Assembly: GCF_902859705.1 (NCBI RefSeq)
Contig: NZ_CADIJO010000025.1
Location: 22,507-86,506, forward strand
DNA from: Achromobacter deleyi
GTDB taxonomy: Bacteria; Pseudomonadota; Gammaproteobacteria; Burkholderiales; Burkholderiaceae_B
DNA: 64,000 bases
Direction of reading: 5' to 3'
Made by a program: the position numbers and the translations under genes. Positions 38,628-46,344 of this stretch are shown in pieces (the stretch's first letter is position 1; each line of letters begins with the position of its first letter). The notes below the pieces were generated by a model, which saw only the letters and a program-made list of their open reading frames with translations, was not told where the DNA came from and did no database searches.

Positions 38628-39059
38628 TCAAAGCGGCAACAGCGCAGTCGCTTCGATTTCCACCAGCATGCCGTCCAGCGCCAGGCGCGGCACCGGGATC
38701 AGGGTGCAGGCCGGGGCCAGGTGGATGCCCCAGCGCGACTTGATCTCTTGGGAAAACACGGCCAGGCGTTCCTGGCTGTGGTCCACCACCAGCACCGTCA
38801 GCTTGGCCACGTCGAACAGGGTGGCGCCAGCGCCTTGCAGGGCGGTCTGGACGTTGTCCAGCGCCTGGCGCACTTGCTTGAGGAAATCGGGCTGCAGCTC
38901 GCCCTGGACGTTTTCGCCGCCCTGGCCGGCGGCAAAGATCAGCCGGGCCGGGGTGTCGGCCACCGCCACGTGCGAGTAACCATTGGGCCGCGGGTCGTAC
39001 AGGCCGGGCGGATTGATGAAGGCGAGCGAGGGCAGGGCGGGGGTGATGCGGGACGGCAT
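38628..39059 (-). CDS. Rid (YjgF/YER057c/UK114) family protein without the deaminase Arg
   Basis: A 143-residue chorismate-mutase-like fold protein. The family tail VEIEATALLP and the AGQGG segment near residue 44 place it in the Rid superfamily. In canonical RidA the PAR motif supplies the catalytic Arg that hydrolyses enamines; here the sequence reads PACT (Cys118), so 2-iminopropanoate deaminase activity is doubtful. Other Rid subfamilies lack that Arg. A GGAG ribosome site precedes the ATG at 39059. It looks monocistronic. Confidence 0.8.
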   Translation of the reverse strand: MPSRITPALPSLAFINPPGLYDPRPNGYSHVAVADTPARLIFAAGQGGENVQGELQPDFLKQVRQALDNVQTALQGAGATLFDVAKLTVLVVDHSQERLAVFSQEIKSRWGIHLAPACTLIPVPRLALDGMLVEIEATALLPL

Positions 39060-39169
39060 GGCGGGCTCCAGAATCGTGTCGGTCTTGATGGGAGCGCCAG
39101 TATCAAACCTCAACCACGGTTGAGGTCAAGGAACGCGGCCGGGCATCACTTGTCGGCCAGGCCGACGGA

Positions 39170-39457
39170 TCAGGACAGCGCGCGCGGCGGCATGGCCGAT
39201 AGTTCGGTCAGGCTCAGGCCACAGCTGCGGGCGCGCTCGGCCAGGGTGGCGCTCTGTTCCAGCGCGCGCTTGCTTTCGGCCAGCAGAACATCCAGCTGCT
39301 CGTCCAGCGACGCGGCCATGACCCAGGCTCGTTCGGTGAATTCGGCCGAAAACGCATCGACACAGGTCTTGCAGATGGCCGAACCGTTTCTTTCCAGAAG
39401 TGGGGCGCCTTGCGCCAGCGTCGAGAGGCAAAAATGACAGGCGAGGGCGCGGCTCAT
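39170..39457 (-). CDS. Small protein with a ClpX-like C4 zinc finger
   Basis: A 95-residue protein. The N-terminus (about 6-40) carries CHFC and CKTC pairs separated by 18 residues, with the GSAICKTCV pattern of the ClpX zinc-binding domain. The rest is helical, with a Leu/Ala-rich stretch that could form a coiled coil. In ClpX this domain dimerises and binds adaptors, so a role as adaptor or decoy for ClpXP is conceivable but unproven. It could equally be an unrelated zinc ribbon. Confidence 0.65.
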   Translation of the reverse strand: MSRALACHFCLSTLAQGAPLLERNGSAICKTCVDAFSAEFTERAWVMAASLDEQLDVLLAESKRALEQSATLAERARSCGLSLTELSAMPPRALS

Positions 39458-39597
39458 GCGTCGGGGGCTCGTGGTCGAAGGGAGGCCCGGCGCAAGCTGT
39501 CTTGCGGGGCCTTACCTTATGGACAACGGCTTGGCGGGCGCACTCTTAAATGACCGGGGCGCCATCGCACCCTGGCCAGAGGCGCCCCTGCGGCGCA

Positions 39598-41214
39598 TTA
39601 CCCCACGTAGGCCGGGCGCAGCGGGGCCGCGATGGCCTGGGGCGTGACGTCGATGACGGTCTCGGCGGGCAGCTTGAAGAAGGCGGCGGTGGCCGCCAGG
39701 CGCTTGGCCTGCTCTTCCAGTGACGAGGCCGCGGCGGCAGCCTCTTCGACCAGGGCCGCGTTCTGCTGGGTGACGTCGTCCATCTGGGTCACTGCGCGGT
39801 TGATCTGGTCGATGCCGATGGACTGCTCGGTCGAGGCTTCGGTGATTTCCGCCATGATCTGGGTGACGCGCTGCACCGAGGCCACGATTTCCTGCATGGT
39901 GTTGCCGGCCGCGCGCACTTGCTCGGCACCGCTGTCGACGTTGCTGGTCGATTGCTCGATCAGGTCTTTCACTTCGCGGGCGGCCTGGGCGCTGCGCTGG
40001 GCCAGGGTGCGGACTTCGCCGGCCACCACCGCAAAACCCTTGCCCTGTTCGCCGGCCCGGGCGGCTTCGACTGCTGCGTTCAGGGCCAGAATGTTGGTCT
40101 GGAAGGCGATGCCGTCGATGACCGACACGATTTCGGCAATGCGCCGCGAGCTCTCCGAGATGCGGGCCATGGTTTCCACGACCTGGCCCACAGCCTCGCC
40201 GCCGCGCAGGGCGACGCCACGGCTTTCGGCCGCCAGGCTGTTGGCCTGGTGGGCATGTTCCGTGTTCTGCTTGACCGCGGTGGCCAGCTCTTCCATGGAC
40301 GCGGCGGTTTCTTCCAGCGATGCCGCCTGCTCTTCGGTGCGCGAGGACAGGTTGGTGTTGCCCGACGAGATCTCGGCCGCGCCGGTATTGATTTCGTTGA
40401 CGCTGCGGCGCACTTCGCTGACGGTGCGGGTCAGGCTTTCCTGCATGCGCTTGAGCGCCGTGAACAGCACGCCGATCTCGTTGTGGGAGTTCACCGCGAC
40501 GCGCTGGGTCAGGTCGCCCGAGGCGATGCGGTCAAAGTGCAGGGCGGCGTCCTTCAGCGGTTGCAGCACCTGGCGGCTGATGAAGCGCCAGCAACCGACC
40601 GCCAATGCGGCGGCCAGCGCCAGCATGATGATGGTCGACAATTCGGCACGGTCGTAGCGCTGGTCGGATGCGACATTGATCTCATCGGTGCGCCGTTCGG
40701 TGTGTTCCAGGAAGCTGTTGACCCGTTCGACGAAGCGGGCGTCGGCGGTACGCGTGTCGACCACGGCGGCCGCATAGCCCTCGGCGGACTGTTTCTGCAA
40801 GGCCTGTTCCAGCGCTTCGATGCTGCGCACATAGGCGGTGAACACGCCGTCCAGGTCGCTGGCCAGTTTCTTGCCGGCCTCTGTGTTCTTGGGCACGCGT
40901 TGGTAGACGGCGAAGCGTTTGCGGGCGTCTTGCAGGTATTGGGTGGCCTGGTCGACGCTGGCCTGGGCTTGCGCGCCCTTGCCGCTGGTGATGTCCAGGT
41001 AGGCGGCCACCAGCGTCAGGCGGCTGCGCAGCAGCAGCGTCTGGGTTTCGTACAGAGGACGGGTTTGTTCTGCAGACACCGAGCTCAGGTCGTCCACCGC
41101 CATGTCGGCAGCCTTGGCGTAGAGCCAGCCCATGCCTGTGGCGACCGCCAGCGCCAATACGAAGAGGGCCAGGACGGCCGCGAGGCCGGTGCGTATCTTC
41201 AGGTTCTTGAGCAT
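39598..41214 (-). CDS. Methyl-accepting chemotaxis protein
   Basis: A 538-residue transmembrane chemoreceptor. TM1 (about 10-32) and TM2 (about 193-210) flank a periplasmic four-helix-bundle sensor of the Tar type. HAMP is about 211-265. The cytoplasmic signalling hairpin has the tip EIVSVIDGIAFQTNILALNAA with surrounding methylation helices. There is no C-terminal NWETF-like CheR tether. The ligand is not readable. An ACAGGAGCC ribosome site precedes the ATG. A near-perfect palindrome (TGTAA...TTACA) lies in its promoter region at 41284-41300. Confidence 0.93.
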   Translation of the reverse strand: MLKNLKIRTGLAAVLALFVLALAVATGMGWLYAKAADMAVDDLSSVSAEQTRPLYETQTLLLRSRLTLVAAYLDITSGKGAQAQASVDQATQYLQDARKRFAVYQRVPKNTEAGKKLASDLDGVFTAYVRSIEALEQALQKQSAEGYAAAVVDTRTADARFVERVNSFLEHTERRTDEINVASDQRYDRAELSTIIMLALAAALAVGCWRFISRQVLQPLKDAALHFDRIASGDLTQRVAVNSHNEIGVLFTALKRMQESLTRTVSEVRRSVNEINTGAAEISSGNTNLSSRTEEQAASLEETAASMEELATAVKQNTEHAHQANSLAAESRGVALRGGEAVGQVVETMARISESSRRIAEIVSVIDGIAFQTNILALNAAVEAARAGEQGKGFAVVAGEVRTLAQRSAQAAREVKDLIEQSTSNVDSGAEQVRAAGNTMQEIVASVQRVTQIMAEITEASTEQSIGIDQINRAVTQMDDVTQQNAALVEEAAAAASSLEEQAKRLAATAAFFKLPAETVIDVTPQAIAAPLRPAYVG

Positions 41215-41365
41215 GGTGGGGGGCTCCTGTGTGTGTCTTGGGGCTGACCCGTCAAAGCGCGGTCTCGGAAAATCCGGGCTGACTGTAAATTTAAATTACA
41301 TAACTAACAATTGATCATTTTTCAGGGGGGCATTCTGGTTTTGGCAATGCCTGCCCCGAGCCAGG

Positions 41366-42277
41366 CTAGAACAGCTGGGGTGCATCGCTGCGGATGAAGC
41401 GCAGGAAGCGGTGGGCGGCGTCCGACAGGGGGCGCGAGGCATGCGTCTGGAATTGAAGCTGGCCGGCGTTGAGCAGGGCGTCGTTGATGGGCCGGCAGAT
41501 CAGCCGTCCCGTTTCCAGGTGATCGGCGGCGGTGAGCCGGGCGCACAGCGTCACGGCGTCACCCGTCAATACATATTGGTAGGCCGCATCCGGCAGGTTG
41601 GACGTGAAGGCTGGCGACAGGGTGATGTTGTACAGGCTGCACGCCATGTCGAGCACCTGGCGCAGGGCGCTGCCGCCTTCGGGCAGCGCCAGCGGATAGG
41701 CCGGCAATTGGGTGATGTGCAGCGATTCGCAGGCCGCCAGCGGATGGCCGGGTCGCATCACGGCCACGATCTCGGCCGGATGCGAATAGATGACGGCAAT
41801 GTCCTTTTCGGCCGAGTGGCTATAGGTGACGCCGATGTCGGCCTGGGCCGAACGCACGCGTTCGGACACCAGGCCGGCATCCAGGATATGCAGGCTGAAG
41901 CGGATGGACGGGTGCTCGGCCTGGAAGGCCGCGAACTTGCGCGGCAGGGCGCAGGCGGCAAAGCCCGGCGCACCGGCGATCTTCACCGTCTGGGTATAAC
42001 GGCCGTTCTGGCCATCGATTTCGGCATAGGTACGGGCGGCGTCGGCTTCCACCCGGCGGGCATGGTCGGCCAGGATCCGGCCGACTTCGGTCACGCGCAT
42101 GCCTTTGGGATGGCGTTCGAACAATTGGTTGTGCAGGCGTTGCTCCAGCCCCGCGATCTGCCGGCTGACGGCCGAACTGACGACGTTGAGCCGGGCGGCG
42201 GCGCCATTGACGGACCCTGTGTCGACAACGGTGAGAAAGTAACGAAGCGCGGTGCTGTCGAATTGGAATCGCTTCAT
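41366..42277 (-). CDS. LysR family transcriptional regulator
   Basis: A 303-residue LysR regulator. The N-terminal HTH (about 5-62) reads ALRYFLTVVDTGSVNGAAARLNV with VVSSAVSRQIAGLEQRL as recognition region. The effector domain (about 95-295) is complete. The ATG at 42277 is chosen because it begins the standard LysR N-terminus; the frame continues upstream as a non-homologous Pro/Arg-rich extension. No divergent partner gene lies next to it, so its targets are elsewhere. Confidence 0.88.
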   Translation of the reverse strand: MKRFQFDSTALRYFLTVVDTGSVNGAAARLNVVSSAVSRQIAGLEQRLHNQLFERHPKGMRVTEVGRILADHARRVEADAARTYAEIDGQNGRYTQTVKIAGAPGFAACALPRKFAAFQAEHPSIRFSLHILDAGLVSERVRSAQADIGVTYSHSAEKDIAVIYSHPAEIVAVMRPGHPLAACESLHITQLPAYPLALPEGGSALRQVLDMACSLYNITLSPAFTSNLPDAAYQYVLTGDAVTLCARLTAADHLETGRLICRPINDALLNAGQLQFQTHASRPLSDAAHRFLRFIRSDAPQLF

Positions 42278-42693
42278 TGATATGAGTGCCGTAAATCTCA
42301 GTGTCGAGCCCGGGCGGCCGGCAACCGCTAAAAGAGGGTGCGCGGGAGGCGGCGGCCCCCTGGGGCGGTCGCGCCGCGGCGTCTTGTGAACGCGCCGGCC
42401 AATGGCGTCGGACCATGGAAGCGAGGGCGGGTCGTACCGCGGACAGGCCGTGAGCGCCATCCGGGGAGGCCGGCGCGCTGCGATGCCAGCCCTGGCCTGC
42501 GGGACAGGCGATCGGGCCAGAGGTGGAATTTATTCCAGCAACACCTTTTGCCACAATCGCAAATTTATCAATATTGCATTCTAATTTCGGCAATAAGACG
42601 CAGCGCTGGGGCCTGGCGGCGAGGCGCGGGCCAGGCACGAAAAAAAGCGCGCCCGAAGGCGCGCTGGAAAACGGGTGGCGGCGGGCCGGGGGC
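42278..42693. other. Intergenic region between LysR and the Fur-linked gene
   Basis: A 416-base gap. It holds the terminator of the Fur-linked operon (42640-42665, minus) and an AT-rich tract about 42525-42600 that is the probable promoter of the LysR gene on the minus strand, leaving a leader of roughly 250 bases. No gene of its own is visible. Confidence 0.5.
42640..42665 (-). terminator. Terminator of the Fur paralogue operon
   Basis: Perfect 8-bp stem AGCGCGCC / GGCGCGCT with loop CGAA; the run of seven A on its left is the T tract on the minus strand. Confidence 0.9.
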
Positions 42694-43113
42694 TCAGTCC
42701 ACCACGAAGCCGCCCGGGCCGGTCTGGCCCAGCAATTCCCTGGCACATTGCACCGCTTCATGGGGCGTGGCTACGGCCAGGAAGGGCATGCCGAATGCCT
42801 GCGCCATCTTTTCGGCGCGCTTGCGGATCTTGGCCAGGGCGCCGGCATCACGCTCGACCGCGATGAACGCGCGGCAGCGCGCCTTCAGCCGGGCCATGTT
42901 GCTGGTCTGCCATTCGATCATTGCCTTGCGGTCGTCGTGGCTGGCTTCCTGGCGCATGTCGGGCACCACCATGACGAAGGTCTGCGGGTTGTTGACCAGC
43001 ATTTCCATTTCGCGGATCCAGCTGGTGGAATAGCCGGCCGGCGCGCTGCCGTGCTTGGCCGTGACGATGGGGAATTGGGACAGGTCGTGGAAGAAAAACT
43101 GGTCGCGGTTCAT
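42694..43113 (-). CDS. Unknown protein translationally coupled to the Fur paralogue
   Basis: A 139-residue soluble protein that I do not recognise. It begins MNRDQFFFHDLSQFPIV, has alternating hydrophobic strand-like pieces (TFVMVVPDMR, CRAFIAVER) and helices, and ends GPGGFVVD. The pattern is compatible with an alpha/beta fold reminiscent of STAS or SpoIIAA-type domains, but this is weak. Its ATG overlaps the Fur paralogue stop as ATGA (43110-43113), so its translation is tied to that regulator. Use in iron or metal homeostasis is inferred from context only. Confidence 0.75.
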   Translation of the reverse strand: MNRDQFFFHDLSQFPIVTAKHGSAPAGYSTSWIREMEMLVNNPQTFVMVVPDMRQEASHDDRKAMIEWQTSNMARLKARCRAFIAVERDAGALAKIRKRAEKMAQAFGMPFLAVATPHEAVQCARELLGQTGPGGFVVD

Positions 43114-43550
43114 TCGAATTCTCCGATATAAGGGGCGGGCGCATCCTTGCGGCAGCCGCAGCCGCCGTAAAGCACCAGGCTGTAGGAATCCAGCGTGAAG
43201 CCGCAGTCCTTGGCGATCTTGCGTACCAATTGCGCCATGGCGGGGTCGCTGGATTCCTGTATCCGGCCGCAATGCCGGCAGACCAGGTGGTCGTGGTGTC
43301 CCTTGTCATTCAGCTCGTACACGGTCGAGTGCGAGTCGAGCTGAGTACGTTTGAGCACGCCGGCGTCCTCAAGTTGCGTAATGACGCGATAAACCGTCGC
43401 CAGGCCGATGCTGCTGCGTTCCGAGATGAGGCTGCGATAGATGTCCGCCGCGCTCATGTGCTGATCTGTATGCTGGTGAAAGACGTCCAGGATCTTCAGG
43501 CGCGGGAAAGTGGCTTTGATGCCGGCCACGCGCAGGCGGGTGTGGTCCAT
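43110..43550 (-). CDS. Fur family metal-dependent regulator (probable Fur paralogue)
   Basis: A 146-residue regulator close to Fur. The winged helix contains the recognition segment IGLATVYRVITQLEDAGVL. Metal ligands are visible: HHDH at 85-88, C91xxC94 and a CGC near 131-133. Because the main fur of this group normally sits elsewhere, this is probably a second Fur-type protein. Its promoter region, shared with the divergent AraC gene, holds a Fur-box-like sequence at 43588-43606, fitting autoregulation. The next gene is coupled by an ATGA overlap. Zur or PerR function cannot be ruled out, but the overall similarity is to Fur. Confidence 0.88.
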   Translation of the reverse strand: MDHTRLRVAGIKATFPRLKILDVFHQHTDQHMSAADIYRSLISERSSIGLATVYRVITQLEDAGVLKRTQLDSHSTVYELNDKGHHDHLVCRHCGRIQESSDPAMAQLVRKIAKDCGFTLDSYSLVLYGGCGCRKDAPAPYIGEFE

Positions 43551-43587
43551 GTAGATTCTCCGGTTCCGGGGCCGATGCCCGAATGAT

Positions 43588-43606
43588 GAGAATGATGTAC
43601 ATTTTC
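43588..43606. promoter_or_regulatory. Fur-box-like site between the Fur paralogue and AraC genes
   Basis: GAGAATGATGTACATTTTC matches the 19-base Fur consensus (GATAAT GATAAT C ATTATC) at 14 positions by eye, with outer hexamers 5/6 each. It lies 38 bases before the Fur paralogue start and 53 before the divergent AraC start. Confidence 0.65.
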
Positions 43607-43658
43607 AAATGATCCCGCTAACGGGAATCCGTCAACCTGTAGCTCAAATCTGCCAACC

Positions 43659-44441
43659 ATGTTCCAGGTGACCGTGGTCCACCAAGCCCTTCCCGATGTC
43701 CTGCTGACGCCGTTCAGCATGCGGCGCCCGCGGGAATCCAAGGGCATCTTCGTCCCCGACCATGTCCATAACGAGGGCATGCTGGTGCTCGTGCATGAAG
43801 GGCTGGTGATGGTGCAGGCCGGCGCGCAGGTCTGGACGGTGCTGCCGGGCAGCCTGGGCTGGATTCCGCCCGGGGTGACACACGCCGCGCGCTGGTTCGG
43901 CGAGGCCCGCGGCTCGTTCCTGTATGTGCGGGAAGACGCCTGCGCCCGCTTGCCGACGCATTGCCGGTCGTGGCCGTCGTCCAAGCTGATCGACGCGCTG
44001 GTCGAGCGCTTCACCACCAGCCCGACCGGCGCCTTGTCGGAGGCCTACCTCGAACAGCTGTTCGAGGTGCTGCTGGCCGAGATCGCGCAGCGCGAACACG
44101 CGCCGGTGCTCTTGCCCATGCCGGACGATCCGCGTCTGCAGGACCTGGCCAATTCGCTGCTGGGTACGCCGGACGACCCCTCCGGCATCGACGAATGGGC
44201 CCAGCGCCTGAACATGTCTTCGCGCACGCTCATGCGGCGTTTCCGCCAGGAAACCGGCGTGACGCTGGGCCAGTGGCGCCAGCAGGCGCGCCTGCTGCGG
44301 GCCCTGGAATTGTTGTGCAGCGGCGGTTCGGTGACCGAGGCGGCGCTGTCGGTCGGCTACGAGAGCACCAGCGCGTTCATCGGCAGTTTCCGTACGGCGT
44401 TCGGTACGACGCCCACGCGCTACCTCGCCGGGCGAGAGTAG
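43659..44441 (+). CDS. AraC family transcriptional regulator
   Basis: A 260-residue regulator. The N-terminal cupin (about 15-90) has the HNEGMLVLVHEGLVMVQ and PPGVTHAARW segments. The C-terminal double HTH (about 160-258) ends with the AraC signature AALSVGYESTSAFIGSFRTAFGTTP. It is divergent from the Fur paralogue and shares a Fur-box-like promoter, so it may be iron-regulated. It resembles the cupin-AraC regulators that often sit next to transporter genes, but its own target is not obvious; the downstream hydrolase lies 140 bases away. Confidence 0.92.
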   Translation: MFQVTVVHQALPDVLLTPFSMRRPRESKGIFVPDHVHNEGMLVLVHEGLVMVQAGAQVWTVLPGSLGWIPPGVTHAARWFGEARGSFLYVREDACARLPTHCRSWPSSKLIDALVERFTTSPTGALSEAYLEQLFEVLLAEIAQREHAPVLLPMPDDPRLQDLANSLLGTPDDPSGIDEWAQRLNMSSRTLMRRFRQETGVTLGQWRQQARLLRALELLCSGGSVTEAALSVGYESTSAFIGSFRTAFGTTPTRYLAGRE

Positions 44442-44581
44442 ACGCCCCGCTTTCCCCGCGGTTTACGGATCTTCACTTTTTCCCGACAGATTTGCGGATC
44501 TTCCCGCACGCCCCTTGCCTACCATGGCGCCAGGGTAGGACAGGTCTTCTCGTCCTGCCCTCCATGCATCAAGGGTGTTCC

Positions 44582-44740
44582 ATGACTTGCCAACCTTTCC
44601 TCGTTCTCTCGCCGGCCGGGAGCGCCGGCGCCGCCGTGGCCCCGGCCCCGGCAAACGCCTTCGCCCAGGTCCTGGCGCGCCTCTTGGCGGCCACCCGCCA
44701 CGCCTGGCAGCTGGACGCCGCCGCGGGGTGCGCGTCGTGA
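44582..44740 (+). CDS. 52-residue ORF coupled to the hydrolase gene
   Basis: A short ORF (52 residues) with the ribosome site AAGGGTG six bases before its ATG. It has an Ala-rich hydrophobic middle (AGSAGAAVAPAPANAFAQVLARLL) only partly helix-like and no known domain. Its stop overlaps the GTG start of the hydrolase (GTGA, 44737-44740), which argues that it is a real leader ORF or small protein. It could serve mainly to carry ribosomes to the hydrolase start. Confidence 0.55.
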   Translation: MTCQPFLVLSPAGSAGAAVAPAPANAFAQVLARLLAATRHAWQLDAAAGCAS

Positions 44741-45636
44741 TTGCGCCACCGACCGTGCAACCGGCCGGGCAGCGCACCTGCGCGCTGCTGATCCACGGCC
44801 TGGGCGGCACCGAATTCGACATGGGCTCGCTGCACAAGGTGCTGGCGCGCGCCGGGGTGGAAACGCACGGCGTCACGCTGCCGGGCCACGCCGGACGGCC
44901 CGAGGACCTGCTGGACGTGCGGGTCGAGGACTGGATGGACGTGGTGACCCGCCGCTATCGCGAGCTGTGTGCCCAGTACGAGGTGGTGCACGTCATCGGC
45001 ATGTGCCTGGGCGCCTTGCTGGCGGTCGAACTGTGCAAGCGCGAATCGCACACCCGCGGCGCGCTCGTGTCGCTGTCGGCGCCGGTGTTCCTGGACGGCT
45101 GGAGCACGCCCTGGTATCGCGGGCTGCGCTATCTGCTGTACCACGTGCCAGGCGTGCCGCGCCGCATCCGGGTCGAGGAAGAAGACCCTTACGGCGTCAA
45201 GAGCGAACTGGTGCGGGCCTTCATCAAGGCGGGTTTTGCGCGCGGCGATGGCTTTCACTATCAGTGGGTGCCGCTGGCCTGCGTGCGCCAGGTGGACCGC
45301 CTGCGCGGCATGGTCAAGCGCGGGCTGGAACAGATGCGCTGCCCGACCTTGGTGATGCACGCGGTCGAAGACGAGCTGACCAGCCCGCGGTCGGCGCGCC
45401 TGCTGGGCGAGCGCATTCCCGGCGCCTCGGTCGTGCTGCTGCAGGACAGTTATCACATGATCTGCGTGGATCACGAACGCGAACGGGTGATGCAGAACGT
45501 GCTGGAATTCCTGGGCAAGGACCCGGGCATCGTGCGCACTCGCCGACGTGCCGCCGAGCCGCAGCGCGGCCGCACACAAGCCGCGCAACTGCCGGCGCAA
45601 CAGCCGGCGGACAGCCTGCTGGCGGTGGCCCGCTAG
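44737..45636 (+). CDS. Alpha/beta hydrolase with a Cys nucleophile elbow
   Basis: A 299-residue alpha/beta hydrolase related to the serine aminopeptidase / lysophospholipase group. The oxyanion loop is HGLGGTEFDM. The nucleophile elbow reads GMCLG, putting Cys90 where Ser is usual; Asp212 and His240 complete the triad. Cys nucleophiles are known in dienelactone hydrolase and in PHA synthases, which have a GxCxG box but are about twice as long. The start is GTG 44737, set by the overlap with the 52-residue ORF. The tail is basic and Gln/Ala-rich. The substrate is unknown. Confidence 0.8.
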   Translation: MIAPPTVQPAGQRTCALLIHGLGGTEFDMGSLHKVLARAGVETHGVTLPGHAGRPEDLLDVRVEDWMDVVTRRYRELCAQYEVVHVIGMCLGALLAVELCKRESHTRGALVSLSAPVFLDGWSTPWYRGLRYLLYHVPGVPRRIRVEEEDPYGVKSELVRAFIKAGFARGDGFHYQWVPLACVRQVDRLRGMVKRGLEQMRCPTLVMHAVEDELTSPRSARLLGERIPGASVVLLQDSYHMICVDHERERVMQNVLEFLGKDPGIVRTRRRAAEPQRGRTQAAQLPAQQPADSLLAVAR

Positions 45637-45650
45637 CGCGCTGGCTGACG

Positions 45651-46124
45651 TCAGGCCGCGGCGGGTTGGTCGGGCTGGTTGGGGTGCGACGGGCCTTGCG
45701 GATCGTTTTCGGCGTCCGGGCGCGGCGGCACGGCGGGCAGGCCCAGGCTCAGCCGCAGGCGCTGGCAGTCAGGGTTGGGCGAGCCATCGGGTTGCCAGAT
45801 GTCGAATTCGCGGCAGGGCGTGGGGCGGTTTTCGTAGATGGCGCAATGGATGCCGGGCTTGCCCAGTTCGCCGCGCAGCGAAATGCAGCGGCCGCCGCCC
45901 ATTTCCGTGCCCTTCATGCAGGCCCGCAACGGGCTCATCTGCGTGACCAGCTCGATGGGCACATGGCCGCCGTTTTCACCGGCCAGTTCGCCGCAATAGA
46001 ACGACACCCGGAAATGTGAGCAACAGGCGCCGCAGTCCAGACAGGGATTGGCGGCCGGGTTGGCGTCGCCGGCCAGCGTGGCGGGCGACACGAACGTGAT
46101 GACGGATGTCTCGAGCAGGGACAT
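45651..46124 (-). CDS. YkgJ family cysteine-cluster protein
   Basis: A 157-residue protein with the motif PCLDCGACCSHFR near residue 27 and further Cys residues (YCGE, HCAIYENRPTPCREF), typical of the YkgJ/CxxCxxCC family thought to bind metal or an Fe-S cluster. The ATG at 46124 gives the standard length; the frame upstream is not conserved. It is convergent with the hydrolase gene and divergent from tag. Function in the family is largely unknown. Confidence 0.8.
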   Translation of the reverse strand: MSLLETSVITFVSPATLAGDANPAANPCLDCGACCSHFRVSFYCGELAGENGGHVPIELVTQMSPLRACMKGTEMGGGRCISLRGELGKPGIHCAIYENRPTPCREFDIWQPDGSPNPDCQRLRLSLGLPAVPPRPDAENDPQGPSHPNQPDQPAAA

Positions 46125-46344
46125 GGCGTGGGAAGTCCGAAAGCCTGTCCGGCTCCGGCTGCGGCCGGGCGAATCCGGGGCATGTCGCCCGCGCGCCTGG
46201 CAGATCCGGCAAGGGCGCGCGGACACGGCCGGCGCGGGATCAGGGTCGGAAATAGTAGCTGGATTCGGCTTGCGGCTGCTACGACTTTTTTCGGGGACGT
46301 GGCTGGAGTAGCATCGGGAACCGATTGCCGCCAGGACCTTATCC

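Noticed and set aside
44466..44503. Direct repeat CGGATCTTC (44466-44474 and 44495-44503) before the short ORF
   Set aside because: Nine-base repeat 29 bases apart without symmetry; too weak to call a site.
44737..45636. PHA synthase assignment for the GMCLG hydrolase
   Set aside because: Although the GxCxG box is shared, it is only 299 residues, about half a PHA synthase, and lacks the N-terminal domain.
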